A stretch of DNA of 64,000 nt from Triplophysa rosa. Its lineage: Eukaryota; Chordata; Actinopteri; Cypriniformes; Nemacheilidae. The DNA is taken from positions 16,997,673 through 17,061,672 of the forward strand of contig NC_079912.1 of NCBI RefSeq assembly GCF_024868665.1. The letters run 5' to 3'. Numbering within the stretch: the first letter of the stretch is position 1; every line of letters starts with the position of its first letter. The notes below the pieces were generated by a model, which saw only the letters and a program-made list of their open reading frames with translations, did not search any database and was not told the origin of the DNA. Positions 41,101-46,598 of this stretch are shown in pieces. The position numbers and the translations under genes are program-made.

Positions 41101-42806
41101 AAACATGCATGGAAGTAAAAGAATGCAGTCAGTCCAAGCAGGTCATCGCTGAACCAGAAATCACGGGTGAATCATGTGAATCCTCTTGTCTTCAGTATTT
41201 ATATTTAAGCTTGGCCTGTTAAGAAGATTTCATTATTTAATCACTTAAAAAATGTACTAAATAATTCAGATATTTGTGTCGCTAGGAGTGTCTTCTGAGA
41301 AATTGCTGGTTCAAAAGACGTGTTTATCAAAGCGAATAACTTGAAAGTGTTCAGATTTTTTCTGAGTTGGTTTTAGTCCTTTTATCTGCATATATAATGT
41401 GTGTTTGTACACACAGACAGCTGGCTCCAAACCATTAATATCTGTAACTGTTGTATGTTTCAGCAGTAAAATTTGTAAACTTGTTCCTAAACACCTTCCA
41501 ATGGTCTAAACACCGATGGCCTTCCTCCCTAAAGAATGCAAGCACTGGTACAGTATGTGATGGTGGTATGCTTCACCGTGCCGATTACATTTTTAACACG
41601 TAACCCTGTTGATCTGAAGGCTTTGATGACTTTCGCCAGAAGATCTGAGAGACGTATGCACTGAAGTGTTTTGTCAAAGACAAACCCAAACCTCTTGTTG
41701 ATAAGCTCATCGCGGGTGAGAGCATATAACCGAAGCATCTGTTTTATCAGAGCAAAGCCAGATGTTACTTTTAATACGGAAATCTTGTAAGGATGCAAAT
41801 CATGAACGATTCTCCTCCAGTCTACAATAATTGGCCACAGAGTCTGAAATATGCTCATTTGGCTTCTGCAGCTGGTAGAGAATTGCTATAGTCTGGCAGC
41901 ACAAAGGTCATGGGTTCAAAGCCCTGGAGAACACACAATAAAATGTACATCTTGAATGCTTCTGGATAAGCAACTGCCCAGTGCCAAATGCATTAATATT
42001 TACTCATCTTCTGTCATAAAAATTCTACACAATTTCACAAAGGTGTGTTTCAAATATTTGACATGTTGCCTGTCCTCCTGTTTACTGTAAACATTTCATG
42101 CACACTCACGTTATACGCCAAACCCTTGAACAAAACACAACAGCTAGTTAACTTAGATTAACTTAGAACTTAAGTAACTTAGATGCTAAAAACAGCTGCA
42201 GCTGTCCAGTAATCGACAGTGTTGCGCTCGTGAGCGTCAGGGGAGGGCTTCTGTTTAAAAAACAAACCAGAAACATCTTTATATTTCTGACTAAAGAATC
42301 ACTTAACGCAATGTCACACTGACACTATTTAAAACCGTTTTCTCACAGCATGTGGTGTTCAGGACTGTTAACAAATCCAAACAGTGATGCATTTACACCA
42401 GACTGAACGCGACGCGTTGTTACGTCATAACACAAAAGAAATACGCAAAAGCGCGTTCCGACTGCTTCCTAATGAAACAATGTAGCCACATCTGTGTAAC
42501 GGGCAGCTGGAGGAGAGCAGGAAACCTCAGCGGGAAATGAAATTCACTCCTTAACTCTTCATTGGCCCGAGGCAGCAAAGTGGATGAAAAAAAACATGTA
42601 AACGTGTCCACATCTTGAAATGATCAGCTTCGTTTTCTTTCTAACACCGTTACGGTGTAGTAAAACTGACATCAAACACGAGCGCGACGGGCGTTAACAC
42701 CTTTAATGATTCTATCATAGTTATCAGAAATGTTTTGTGTCACACTGATAGATATTTTAATCCAATATCTGAATAGTCTTTCAACGAATCGGTTGTACTT
42801 ACCCAT
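1722..42806 (-). CDS. sh3kbp1: SH3KBP1 (CIN85) adaptor protein, 18 coding exons, 635 aa
   Basis: Multidomain endocytic adaptor that in vertebrates binds CBL, endophilins and actin capping protein during receptor down-regulation. I joined 18 coding exons with GT-AG borders; every phase agrees and the total is 635 residues (human is about 665). SH3-1 covers residues 1-54, SH3-2 about 97-156 and SH3-3 about 266-325, each with the GWW/GGWW and FP(D/S)NF signatures. A conserved ESDGGDS...[13 protein letters not shown] linker lies at 176-239, proline-rich segments at 331-421, a capping-protein-interaction-like motif at 461-476, and a coiled coil from about 578 to the end. SH3-1 ([16 protein letters not shown]) identifies SH3KBP1 rather than its paralogue CD2AP. 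Exons 1-3 are far apart (introns of 12.6 and 17.2 kb), while exons 7-18 are packed into about 5 kb. Only the full-length form was reconstructed; alternative first exons were not found. Confidence 0.95.
1761..2601. other. sh3kbp1 intron 17, AT-rich repeat-like DNA
   Basis: Very AT-rich from about 1800 to 2420. The phrase TTTTCGTTGACTAAAATTAG recalls dispersed fish repeats, but I could not set borders or a family. Confidence 0.35.
2602..2665 (-). CDS. sh3kbp1: sh3kbp1 exon 17, coiled coil
   Basis: 64 bp encoding residues 602-623, [20 protein letters not shown] then Q, almost identical to human [21 protein letters not shown]. The acceptor is TTCTCAG and the donor GTGAGG. Confidence 0.94.
2832..3049 (-). 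CDS. sh3kbp1: sh3kbp1 exon 16, start of the coiled coil
   Basis: 218 bp encoding residues 530-601. A low-complexity serine/proline stretch ([16 protein letters not shown]) is followed by [20 protein letters not shown], the start of the coiled coil that oligomerises CIN85. The acceptor is TTTTACAG and the donor GTATGA, in phase 2. Confidence 0.92.
3269..3406 (-). CDS. sh3kbp1: sh3kbp1 exon 15
   Basis: 138 bp encoding residues 484-529. It opens [20 protein letters not shown], matching human [20 protein letters not shown], followed by a lysine-rich linker. The acceptor is TTCTTCTTAG and the donor GTAAGC. Phase 0 at both ends, so it could be skipped without a frameshift. Confidence 0.9.
3609..3740. 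repeat. Partial Angel-like repeat (sh3kbp1 intron 14)
   Basis: GGTTCACCCAAATGAAAAAC, then CACCCTTATGTTGTTCCAAA, matches the left half of the Angel-like family described at 14098. The right half is missing. Confidence 0.55.
3838..3947 (-). CDS. sh3kbp1: sh3kbp1 exon 14, capping-protein-interaction-like motif
   Basis: 110 bp encoding residues 447-483: [20 protein letters not shown] then [10 protein letters not shown]. It contains the CARMIL/CIN85/CD2AP-type motif (LxHxTxxRPK, six residues, P) as L461-R470, with K changed to R and the final P changed to R477. The acceptor AG lies after GGGTGA with a poor pyrimidine tract. A second AG nine bases further in also keeps frame, so a three-residue-shorter form is possible. 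The donor is GTAAGT. Confidence 0.88.
4192..4265 (-). CDS. sh3kbp1: sh3kbp1 exon 13
   Basis: 74 bp encoding residues 422-446, [20 protein letters not shown] then SVDI, aligned to the human GDSPKIDLAGS...DLSDRSNDID. The acceptor is TGTACAG and the donor GTGAGT. Phase is 2 in and 1 out, agreeing with both neighbours. Confidence 0.88.
4602..4752 (-). CDS. sh3kbp1: sh3kbp1 exon 12, proline-rich segment
   Basis: 151 bp encoding residues 372-421. [20 protein letters not shown] and LPPKRPERP match the human KPSVPAIPPKKPRPPK...LPPRRPERP run. The donor is GTCAGT in phase 2. This is the densest run of proline motifs in the protein. Confidence 0.92.
5034..5105 (-). CDS. sh3kbp1: sh3kbp1 exon 11, proline-rich segment
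   Basis: 72 bp encoding residues 348-371, with [20 protein letters not shown] aligned to the human IKKIPPERPEMLPNRTEEK block. The acceptor is TTCCCAG and the donor GTAAAA. Phases are 1 in and 1 out. Confidence 0.92.
5371..5422 (-). CDS. sh3kbp1: sh3kbp1 exon 10, proline-rich micro-exon
   Basis: 52 bp encoding residues 331-347, [17 protein letters not shown], matching [11 protein letters not shown] of the human protein immediately after SH3-3. The borders are TTACAG and GTAACT. It starts the proline-rich region that recruits SH3 partners. Confidence 0.9.
5622..5641. repeat. GT microsatellite (sh3kbp1 intron 9)
   Basis: About nine GT units in the intron between exons 9 and 10. Confidence 0.7.
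5758..5859 (-). CDS. sh3kbp1: sh3kbp1 exon 9, rest of SH3-3
   Basis: 102 bp encoding residues 297-330: [20 protein letters not shown] then DNFVKLF, the second half of SH3-3. The WWEG of most CIN85 SH3 domains reads WWLG here. The acceptor is GCGCAG and the donor GTGAGA; both ends are phase 0. Confidence 0.94.
6183..6277 (-). CDS. sh3kbp1: sh3kbp1 exon 8, first part of SH3-3
   Basis: 95 bp encoding residues 265-296: [20 protein letters not shown] then [11 protein letters not shown], the first half of SH3-3. Human has [21 protein letters not shown] here. The acceptor is ATTACAG and the donor GTGAGT. Confidence 0.94.
6835..6910 (-). CDS. sh3kbp1: sh3kbp1 exon 7, short variable linker
   Basis: 76 bp encoding residues 240-264 ([20 protein letters not shown] and on), a lysine- and alanine-rich linker with little similarity to the human equivalent. 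It was identified by its CCCCACAG acceptor, GTAAGA donor and matching phases (0 in, 1 out) between two secure exons. The exon is short and would be missed by ORF length alone. Confidence 0.85.
7085..7573. repeat. Long fold-back MITE
   Basis: The arms at about 7100-7215 and 7435-7555 are inverted copies: AACATCCCTAGGACCTC on the left, GAGGTCCTAGGGATGTT on the right, and likewise the CTCCATAGATTGCAACGCA block. The right end GTTCCCCTTTAA resembles the TTAA-type ends of the Angel-like family, so the two may be related. Confidence 0.7.
9661..10002 (-). repeat. Dispersed repeat family C, copy 1
   Basis: Matches the family C copy at 54406-54767 in opposite orientation: a CTCTAGTGGTGAGGTTG end, a CTACAGTAGAAACAAC-like middle, and an AGCACCTTTAA end. 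On the minus strand it begins TTAAAGGTGCTGTGTG, suggesting a TTAA target-site element. Confidence 0.7.
10927..11120 (-). CDS. sh3kbp1: sh3kbp1 exon 6, SH3-2/SH3-3 linker
   Basis: 194 bp encoding residues 175-239. It holds GSESDGGDS and [20 protein letters not shown], one of the best-conserved non-SH3 blocks of CIN85, followed by KLRPRS. The donor is GTGAAT. This block is shared with mammalian SH3KBP1 and helps exclude CD2AP. Confidence 0.93.
11415..11544 (-). CDS. sh3kbp1: sh3kbp1 exon 5, rest of SH3-2
   Basis: 130 bp encoding residues 132-174. It starts [20 protein letters not shown], the conserved second half of SH3-2, and ends in a divergent linker. The donor GTCAGT after ACC A gives phase 1, which matches exon 6. 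The linker is shorter than in human. Confidence 0.92.
11624..11730 (-). CDS. sh3kbp1: sh3kbp1 exon 4, first part of SH3-2
   Basis: 107 bp encoding residues 96-131: a basic [11 protein letters not shown] start, then [13 protein letters not shown], the acidic RT-loop region of SH3-2. The donor is GTCAGT. Splitting SH3-2 between exons 4 and 5 just before the tryptophan pair matches the mammalian gene. Confidence 0.93.
11731..12728. other. sh3kbp1 intron 3
   Basis: 1 kb intron. It holds the Angel-like element at 12111-12432; nothing else is recognised. Confidence 0.6.
12111..12432 (+). repeat. Angel-like fold-back MITE, subtype with CTACCATAGTAG arms
   Basis: Preceded by TTAA at 12107-12110. 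The left end AGGGACAATTCAAGCAAAAA precedes internal arms containing ACTACCATAGTAGGAAAAA and TTTTTCCTACTATGGTAGT. Same subtype as 49205-49522. The right end is degraded. Confidence 0.7.
12729..12852 (-). CDS. sh3kbp1: sh3kbp1 exon 3, linker between SH3-1 and SH3-2
   Basis: 124 bp encoding residues 55-95. It opens with EIKKDTKKE, matching the charged EIKKEMKK that follows SH3-1 in mammals, then becomes a serine-rich, poorly conserved linker. The acceptor is TTTTAAG and the donor GTAGTG. It ends with one base of a glycine codon completed by exon 4. Confidence 0.9.
14098..14417 (+). repeat. Angel-like fold-back MITE, complete
   Basis: 320 bp bounded by TTAA on both sides (14094-14097, 14418-14421). 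It starts AGGGATAGTTCTCCCAAAAA and ends with the inverse, TTTGGGTGAACTATCCCT. The halves fold back through repeated TTTGTGTTCTGCAGAAGAAA-type sequence. Best-preserved copy in the window and the reference for the family. Angel elements were described in zebrafish; the name is by similarity. Confidence 0.85.
16383..16596 (+). repeat. Angel-like MITE, 5'-truncated
   Basis: Right end GAACTATCCCT before TTAA (16597-16600) and internal AAGAAGATATTTTGAAGAAC are preserved; the left terminal block is lost. Confidence 0.7.
17834..18357. repeat. LTR-like block with 4-bp flanking duplication
   Basis: 524 bp beginning TGTTTATTTC and ending ACCTGACA, with GTAA on both sides (17830-17833 and 18358-18361), as for a solo LTR. 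On the minus strand a TATATAAAG lies inside, but the polyadenylation signals are not well placed. No coding sequence of a retroelement lies next to it. Chance is not excluded. Confidence 0.3.
18395..18885. mobile_element. Non-autonomous hAT element with 8-bp target duplication
   Basis: 491 bp with inverted termini CAGTGTTGGGTGTAAC and GTAACTTACCCAACACTG. The flanking 8-mers are GACCTTAG (18387-18394) and GACCTAAG (18886-18893), one mismatch, the duplication size of the hAT superfamily. The interior is made of repeated AGTTACT / AGTAACT words and has no ORF. Confidence 0.85.
19484..19905. repeat. Repeat family F, copy 1 (inverted relative to 30641-31062)
   Basis: The 422 bases match 30641-31062 on the opposite strand at the same length with scattered substitutions. 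Shared words include CACGTGATATAT and GAGAGCGCCCTCTGG. The other copy extends into a hAT-type end, so this is probably a fragment of a hAT element. Confidence 0.8.
20173..20476. mobile_element. PIF/Harbinger-like MITE
   Basis: 304 bp with inverted ends GGCCGTTTCTCAAT and ATTGAGAAACGGCC flanked by TAA on both sides (20170-20172, 20477-20479). A 3-bp TAA/TTA duplication is typical of PIF/Harbinger. No transposase is present. Confidence 0.75.
20560..20725. repeat. Degenerate tandem TAGTAAA-type repeat
   Basis: Words such as TATAGTAAAT, CTGTAGTAAAT, CTACAGTAAAA and ACAATAGTAAAT recur in close succession. Divergent minisatellite. Confidence 0.45.
21597..21610 (+). repeat. Poly-G run
   Basis: A run of about 13 G just upstream of the TTAA-flanked element; a possible assembly or slippage hot spot. 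Confidence 0.7.
21638..22830. mobile_element. 1.2 kb TTAA-flanked DNA element
   Basis: 1193 bp bounded by TTAA (21634-21637 and 22831-22834). The ends AGGTGCAGTGAAC and GTTCCCTGCACCT are inverted copies. It contains a CpG-rich stem around 22043-22082 (GACCCGCGAAC...CGCGGGTC). No intact transposase. The TTAA target fits Kolobok or piggyBac superfamilies; I cannot decide between them. Confidence 0.75.
23614..23685 (+). repeat. Angel-like fragment
   Basis: ATAGTTCACCCAAAAATAAA followed by a CGTATGACTTTCTTTCGGGG block, the left part of an Angel-like element. Confidence 0.5.
23796..23978. repeat. TTAAAGCTGCAATC-type repeat fragment
   Basis: Begins AAGCTGCAATCGGTAACTTT after TT, resembling the ends of other TTAA elements here. 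It is interrupted by the Angel-like insertion at 23979. Confidence 0.4.
23979..24196 (+). repeat. Angel-like MITE, short internal-deletion copy
   Basis: 218 bp flanked by TTAA (23975-23978, 24197-24200) with AGGGATGGTTCACCCAAAAA at the left and TTTTTGGGTGAGCTGTCCT at the right. The internal arms are shortened. Confidence 0.8.
25815..25854 (+). repeat. GT microsatellite in repeat copy 1
   Basis: 20 GT units; the other repeat copy has 21 units at the same place. Confidence 0.9.
25953..26054 (+). pseudogene. hAT transposase N-terminal remnant, copy 1
   Basis: An ATG opens [20 protein letters not shown] and reaches a stop after 33 codons. MKRT(I/L)D.FF is the usual start of a group of vertebrate hAT transposases with an N-terminal zinc finger. 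The rest of the gene is absent from the element. Confidence 0.5.
27734..27889 (+). pseudogene. BED zinc-finger part of hAT transposase
   Basis: 51 codons from ATG to TAG. The BED finger shows CFFC (C-x2-C) and HLMAKH (H-x4-H) after VDKTKVI. The reading frame overlaps the downstream transposase frame at 27871, consistent with a single frameshift having split one gene. Confidence 0.75.
27871..28458 (+). pseudogene. hAT (ZBED-like) transposase fragment
   Basis: 195 codons: QTTLDCFQ, then a helical N-terminal part, then [20 protein letters not shown] (the region of the first catalytic Asp, D/E-x-W) and LTTDSARNM (second catalytic Asp) with [10 protein letters not shown]. The start given is only where the open frame begins; no proper ATG is expected because the true start is the BED part upstream. 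It ends at TAA before the C-terminal third, so it is inactive as it stands. Confidence 0.8.
29204..29488 (+). repeat. Angel-like MITE, degraded right end
   Basis: TTAA at 29200-29203. The left end AGGCATATTTCACCCCCCCA is diverged, followed by the family's AAAAGAAGATATTTTGAGAA and GAGGGTGAGTAAATGATG blocks. Confidence 0.7.
30051..30208 (-). CDS. sh3kbp1: sh3kbp1 exon 2, first SH3 domain
   Basis: 158 bp encoding residues 2-54, essentially the whole SH3-1 fold: FDYQAQ near the start, [10 protein letters not shown] and FPDNFVR at the end. The acceptor follows CTCTCACAG and the donor is GTAAGT. It enters in phase 1 and leaves in phase 0, so skipping or deleting it would break the downstream frame. 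It is isolated by 12.6 kb and 17.2 kb introns and flanked on both sides by long matching repeats. Confidence 0.95.
30604..31150. repeat. hAT-type repeat family F, copy 2
   Basis: Starts TAGTGATGCACCGAAAC, a terminus widespread in fish hAT elements. 30641-31062 is the inverted counterpart of 19484-19905. The right side (TTATCGGTTTTGGCCGAAAG) continues the element but no clean end is visible. Confidence 0.7.
31440..31590. repeat. Degenerate GGTGGTT minisatellite
   Basis: Repeated words TAGGTGGTTGCCATG, TATGTGGTTTCTA, AAGTGGTT and GGGTGGTTGG, a common teleost intronic pattern. Borders are approximate. Confidence 0.4.
32749..33035 (+). repeat. Angel-like fold-back MITE
   Basis: Left GAAAGTTCACCCAAAAATG and right GGGGTGAACTATCCCT before TTAA (33036-33039); the internal halves fold back. 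The left TTAA is lost. Confidence 0.8.
35101..35142 (+). repeat. GT microsatellite in repeat copy 2
   Basis: 21 GT units against 20 in copy 1, further evidence of a young duplication. Confidence 0.9.
35241..35342 (+). pseudogene. hAT transposase N-terminal remnant, copy 2
   Basis: Same ORF as at 25953 ([20 protein letters not shown] and on) in the second repeat copy, ending at the equivalent stop, with one residue changed (K to E after HN). Confidence 0.5.
36677..36990 (+). repeat. Angel-like fold-back MITE, complete
   Basis: 314 bp between TTAA at 36673-36676 and 36991-36994. Starts AAAGATAGTTCACCAAAAAT and ends ATTTTTTGGCGAAATATCAC then T. It lies directly against the end of the 2.2 kb repeat. 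Confidence 0.85.
37938..38027. repeat. hAT-type element end fragment
   Basis: Ends in CGATTCGGGGGTCATCCCTA, with TCGAAGCATCGAATCTTCGA just before it; a terminus seen in many fish repeats. The partner end was not found. Confidence 0.45.
39225..39790. repeat. GATTCGTTC-rich dispersed repeat
   Basis: Runs of GATTCGTTC / GAACGAAC words at 39247-39315 and 39685-39770 point inwards and outwards as terminal regions of one element about 550 bp long. Family not identified. Confidence 0.5.
40414..40684 (+). repeat. Angel-like MITE, diverged ends
   Basis: The core from CCCTCTTGTCATTTCAAACC to GATATGACAAGAGGGTGA is well preserved as a fold-back; the terminal AGGGATAGTTCACCC blocks are eroded. Confidence 0.75.
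41855..41997 (+). repeat. tRNA-derived SINE
   Basis: A tRNA-like head with A-box region GCTGGTAGAGAATTG and B box GGTTCAAAGCC is followed by a tail, TTCTGGATAAGCAACTGCCC then AAATGCA, like the conserved 3' part of teleost SINEs (CTTTGGATAAAAGCGTCTGC then TAAATGCA). It is not a functional tRNA gene. Confidence 0.7.
42803..42806 (-). CDS. sh3kbp1: sh3kbp1 coding exon 1 (start codon only)
   Basis: This exon supplies ATG plus the first base of codon 2 and is followed at once by a consensus GTAAGT donor. That phase is exactly what exon 2 needs, since exon 2 begins with the last two bases of a valine codon. A coding start of only four bases before a long intron fits the family, whose first SH3 domain begins at residue 2. 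The -3 base is T, so the start context is weak apart from G at +4. Confidence 0.8.
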
Positions 42807-43160
42807 TTATGAACTTGTTTGCGCGACGTGTTTGTCTAGGAGAGTGATATTTTCAATGAAGAGAGAAAGATAAAAATCCGCTACTTTCAGGAGATGCGAC
42901 CTCAGTACTGATCGGAAATACTGCCAACAATCATTCAGAAAGGAGGAACGCGGCTTCTAAGCATATTTCTAAAATAATATATACATCTGCCTCTCATTAA
43001 AAGCGCAACAGGGGCAGAGACATCAATGCAAAGGGGGAATAGGTGATGTGGATGTTGCCCCGACCGTAAATCGTCTCGCAGTCTAGCCTCCGTCGCTTTC
43101 GAAACTCCAGCCTGCCGTCACTGCGCTCTAGAACTGAAAGATCTCGCGAGAAGTAGATGG
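42807..43160 (-). promoter_or_regulatory. sh3kbp1: sh3kbp1 5' UTR and promoter region with TCTCGCGAGA box
   Basis: This 350-base stretch upstream of the start codon is richer in CpG than the surrounding AT-rich DNA, notably around 43060-43155. It carries a perfect TCTCGCGAGA palindrome at 43142-43151, an element bound by BANP (and linked to Kaiso) in CpG-island promoters. No TATA box is placed clearly. The transcription start is not determined; the palindrome's position suggests it lies between 42900 and 43130. Confidence 0.6.
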
Positions 43161-45290
43161 ACGCTCTGTAATAATAGAGCTCGTCATACGAGACTTTCTA
43201 TCGCCCGTTTTTTTAATAAGTGGGCTGTGTAAATCACTTCTAAATATTTAAAAAACTTATTTATATATCTATAGACTGCCTTTAGGTTGTAGTTTAATCA
43301 ATACATATTATAACAATCAAACATAGATGTTAACCACGGTATAATTTCATATGTTTGGGTTACTTTTAAGAACCTTTTGCATTCGTAAAGAAATGTAGAA
43401 AATGTTACGATGTTTTAATACGTAAACGTAGTGTCAAAGAACTATAAACTATAAATATGTTAAACTGGTAATTATAGATAATGTGTATGATAACACATCC
43501 GGAAAAAAAAGTAAATATATGCACAAAGCACTTTACAAAGTCGCTCTAAATTACATTTGCTTCAACAAAAGTAAATGCAAATCTTATTTTGGTAACTAAT
43601 TTTGCATGCAAATTCTCTCTTACACCGTTTCAATAGTCACTGCTGCCACCCCGTGGCCAGTTTAGGATACGACCAGTGCACCTTTCAAATCATGTTTATT
43701 CACGCGCCTTTAATAAATAATATACAAATTTAAAACCGCCCATTTTAACTCTCTTAATTGACTAACGGGGCTTAACAGATCCACCCTAAACCCTGTAAAA
43801 CTTACAGGTTGGGATGGCTACAAATCACATACACAGCCATTAGAATGTGCTTTAGACAGCAGAAAGTGCAGTCAGCTTGTGGGGAGCAATGGTGTGGAAA
43901 GCAGGAGAAAACAGACTATTAAAGTCTAATAACACAAACAGGACAGGCATACAGGTGACGTGGTTAATATACTACTGCCAGAATGCTTCAGGCCCATTGT
44001 GGACATATTCAGCGTATATATTTTGGCCACAAGGGGGTGTGTGTATCAATTTAGCAATTGTACTAATGATCTTGTAGAACCCTTCAGGCCAGGGCCCTAA
44101 CAAAACTTGTGTAATGTATTCCTTTCAGAGCGTGTCAGGGTTATGCTTACGTAAATACAGTAACTAATGAAACTAGATTTTCTAGCAATGGACAGACTAA
44201 GACGTAATAAACTTATTCATTTCTTTGTCTATCACTCTGAATATGAGAGAGGTGAAAGGACATAATTATCCTGAATCACAGAGTCAGACTCAAAGAATAA
44301 AGAGATTAAATGCTTTGTTTAAACCGGCAGCCTCCTCGTTCTTTATGTTCATTGAGTGTGGCCACAGGTCCCATTCGTGCTTATAGACGGTTTTCATCGG
44401 ATGCACGCATCGCCCGAAGTTAACTTCCAGTCTGTCTTTGGATAAAATAAAAAAATATTTTACATTTAATTTATTTTAATATTTTATTGTATATTACTCG
44501 TATTAAATTACATTAAAACTACTCAGCAGTAATCGATTCTTTGTGGAGGTCTACCGGAAGTTAAGTTTGGGCCACATAATGTTTGTTTGTTGTTGCCGCT
44601 GAAACTGTCTATAAAGTGGCATTACACGCTTTGACAATGTCTATATTATTACCTGATCTTTAGAGACCCAGAGGAGTCAATGGAAGAGACTAGAGGAGAT
44701 GATTTTTGGGTCTTTTAAAATGTGGTTGTTTTTCTTTTTAATGATATGTAAATAGAAAACGTTTACACTGCGTAAATTGCTCCACCTTCTTTCCAAAGAA
44801 GCCAGACGTCAAAGTTTAAATGATGCCCTGGGGCCTGAAAGGACTGAGACAGGAAGGATTACTGAAAAACTGAAAGGCCTTTGTCTTACAACTGACACAA
44901 ATTGAAAGCTGAACCTTGACCCCGTTATTGGGAATTTAACAGTTATGCTTCCTAAACAATTCAAAAACGTGTGAATGTGAGGAGGAAATGATCCTCACAA
45001 AATGATAACTGCAAAATGAAGACGTCACGGTTTTCCACCTTCAACACGTAAACGTCATAAATTTGATCCAGTAAACACACAAGTCGAAACCTTAATCCAA
45101 AGGTTTTAGACAGCTTTACACAAAATTAATTTGACCTACTCTTCCTTAGAAAAGAAAATAAGAGAATCTTTTGTTCGTGTGATTCATCCCACCCCTTCAG
45201 TGACTTGAAACGTTTACAAACAAACCCTGGCCATGTGGGTTTCTATGAAAACTGGTATTTGTAGTTTCCTGCACCTCTAGTGCCATGGAA
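43160..45290. other. Spacer between the divergent genes
   Basis: AT-rich, no exon seen. It holds the MITE at 44381-44614 and nothing else recognised. Confidence 0.6.
44381..44614. repeat. Fold-back MITE in the intergenic spacer
   Basis: 234 bp with inverted ends TTATAGACGGTTTTCATCGG and CCGCTGAAACTGTCTATAAA and inner inverted GAAGTTAACTTCC / CCGGAAGTTAAG blocks. Looks like a TA-target MITE, but the duplication is not clear. Confidence 0.65.
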
Positions 45291-45549
45291 CCATCCGCAC
45301 TAATAACTACACTTCCCACAATCCACTGCGCGATCAGATGATTCCCGTTCGTGTTTTTAGGATGTGATGATGGCAATAAAGCGCCCAGCGGACCGTTTTT
45401 TTCCAGCAGATCTTTTTGGCACTGTTCTGGGATAGAGAGATGACAGCCGAAGGGTAGACGTGGAGACTTTTCTAGCCTGATTTTCTTTTGTTTTTTTACG
45501 ATTTATATATTAATAAAACTTTCACAAGAACGTTTGTTTTTCAAAACAG
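45290..45549 (+). promoter_or_regulatory. klhl24: klhl24 promoter and probable non-coding exon 1
   Basis: A ZNF143/SBS-like site lies at 45306-45330 (ACTACACTTCCCACAATCCA then CTGCG; the known consensus resembles ACTACAATTCCCAGNATGC). About 220 bases later AAAACAG|GTGAGA at 45549/45550 is a strong donor that can splice to the acceptor at 46598. A 5-codon upstream ORF (MTAEG) sits at 45440-45457. The exon start is unknown; the donor and the binding site are what the sequence shows. Confidence 0.55.
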
Positions 45550-46598
45550 GTGAGATTATGCTTGTGATAATATTACAAAAGTTTGTTGTCTTTTGCACGG
45601 CAGGTTTTTTAGATTTGGCTGTTTAATTTTCTATTTTATTTTTATAGCACATATAAAAGTTCTGTTTTTTATCAGTATAGGTTATGTTATAATTTAAAAG
45701 ACCTATTGTTAAAAAAAGTATATATTTTTATTTATTATTTAATAGTTGTTGATTTTAAATCAATCAGTCCCAGACAACAATGCGGAATTTTGACACTTGT
45801 AAAATTGTTTAATATTAATGTATATTATGCTTGTATATTAGTTCCTCATACACAGATAATCTGACTTTGACAGCGTGGCTACACAGTATGGCTATGCATA
45901 ACTGCGACACAAAAACACGATTGTTTGTTACTTTGGCACTTAACGTAAACTCGCGGTATAATAATGCTATTGTATAATAATATTGTACATAACGTGTGGT
46001 TTTGTTATGACAAAATTGATATGACATAGTCAGTTAACACGTGGTGGCAGGTCAACTTCTAAAGTCGATGTTGTTGACGCTTCAAAAGTTCTTTGTTTTG
46101 ATCCTGTCGTTGAATACGGAAGTGACCGCTAGAGGGCAGCACTAAAACCAGCATGTTCATGCTAAAGGTGAACTTACCTGAGGCAAAAGAGGACAATGAG
46201 GGAAACAAGGGGTTGCCAGGTTGTCATGACAGTGTCAGCATAAAATAGATCTGCTGGAATGTTTTGTGACTTTCTATGCATTTATTAAAAACTACATTTC
46301 TAAATATGTACACCAATTCAGTTAAAGTGTCATTTAAGAAAATACATTTCTGTTGCATTTGTCAAGTTGGCCAACATGGCAACATTTTGTTTGTTGACGT
46401 ATCCATTTAAGATATGCCTGTAGGGCTACAGGGCATGGTTGTTATTGTAAGCTTATTTTTAGGTAAAACAGCATCTTCATGTTTTGTCACAAATCGCAAC
46501 ACACAGGTTGGAGAAGTAATGACTCATAAATATGACTCGATGCATATAACCCGTTCATGAATTTCCTGATGAAATGAATCTTTTTGTTTTCTTTCCAG
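45550..46598. other. klhl24 intron 1
   Basis: 1 kb AT-rich intron between the probable non-coding exon and the first coding exon. No repeat recognised. Confidence 0.5.

Larger units (their letters stand above)
30209..42802. other. sh3kbp1 intron 1, 12.6 kb
   Basis: Holds repeat family F copy 2, the second 2.2 kb direct repeat, four Angel-like copies or fragments, a SINE and other fragments listed separately. No further coding exon was recognised. Nothing recognised in about 33040-34450 and 40690-41850. Confidence 0.7.

Noticed and set aside
41855..41930. tRNA gene
   Set aside because: A and B boxes are recognisable but the cloverleaf is not intact and a SINE tail follows.
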